Below are positions 5,587 through 5,594 of a stretch of DNA of 5,594 nt, piece after piece. Position 1 is the stretch's first letter. Each line of letters starts with the position of its first letter. Both the position numbers and the translations under genes were made by a program. The stretch lies in contig DAIDOU010000150.1 of NCBI GenBank assembly GCA_027458945.1, positions 1-5,594 of the forward strand, in the 5' to 3' direction. The DNA comes from Acidobacteriota bacterium (GTDB taxonomy: Bacteria; Acidobacteriota; Thermoanaerobaculia; Thermoanaerobaculales; Thermoanaerobaculaceae). Under the pieces are notes generated by a model that was given only the letters and a program-made list of their open reading frames with translations, searched no databases and was not told the DNA's origin.

Positions 5587-5594
5587 CGCCTATG
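5581..5594 (-). repeat. Right terminal inverted repeat of the IS
   Basis: TGCTAACGCCTATG on the plus strand is the reverse complement of the left end except for one base. It carries the transposase stop codon TAA (5584-5586). The sequence ends at its last base. Confidence 0.85.

Larger units (their letters stand above)
4211..5594 (+). mobile_element. IS4-family insertion sequence, 1384 bp
   Basis: Terminal inverted repeats CATAGGTGTTAGCA (4211-4224) and, as reverse complement at 5594-5581, CATAGGCGTTAGCA match at 13 of 14 positions. They enclose a single DDE transposase gene whose stop codon lies inside the right repeat. Size, single gene and the Y-(2)-R-(3)-E-(6)-K transposase signature match the IS4 family. 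Both ends look complete. The target-site duplication cannot be checked because the window stops at the outer edge of the right repeat. The left end interrupts a YciB-like gene. Confidence 0.9.

Overview
This window is GC-rich bacterial chromosome (strongly G/C-biased third codon positions) that ends in an insertion sequence. The gene order bactofilin, zapA, 6S RNA, rny on the minus strand, with SD-led GTG starts and a CCA-encoding tRNA-Gly, fits a deltaproteobacterial or Methylomirabilota/Rokubacteria-like lineage. That placement is inferred from gene content and composition only. The tRNAs read GGG and GCG codons, as expected in a high-GC genome.

Left part, minus strand (read right to left from about 2330 to 1): a TTGACA/TACTTT promoter drives tRNA-Gly(CCC). 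A bactofilin gene follows only 24 nt after the tRNA, and its Shine-Dalgarno lies inside a perfect hairpin. Next come zapA (cell-division FtsZ-ring protein), a compact hairpin containing the zapA stop codon, a 6S RNA whose rod-like fold can be traced by hand, and the 5' three quarters of rny (RNase Y). This is a housekeeping block covering cytoskeleton, division, global transcription control and mRNA decay.

Middle, plus strand: a divergent promoter drives a secreted DUF4097-type beta-repeat protein (2416-3339). It is followed by tRNA-Ala(CGC) with its own consensus-like promoter and the G3:U70 identity pair.

Right part, plus strand (3475-5594): eroded or accessory DNA downstream of the tRNA. 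It holds an 11-bp perfect hairpin built from tRNA T-arm-like sequence, the N-terminal remnant of a GNAT acetyltransferase, and a septation-protein (YciB/IspZ-like) membrane gene cut near its 3' end by a complete-looking IS4-family element of 1384 bp. The IS has 14-bp terminal inverted repeats (one mismatch) and an intact DDE transposase. The window stops exactly at the outer end of the right repeat, which suggests an assembly break at a multicopy IS.

I see no new multi-gene defence or biosynthetic system here. The observations most worth checking are the 6S RNA, the tRNA-bactofilin leader with the masked ribosome-binding site, the T-arm-like hairpin, and the IS-disrupted membrane gene.
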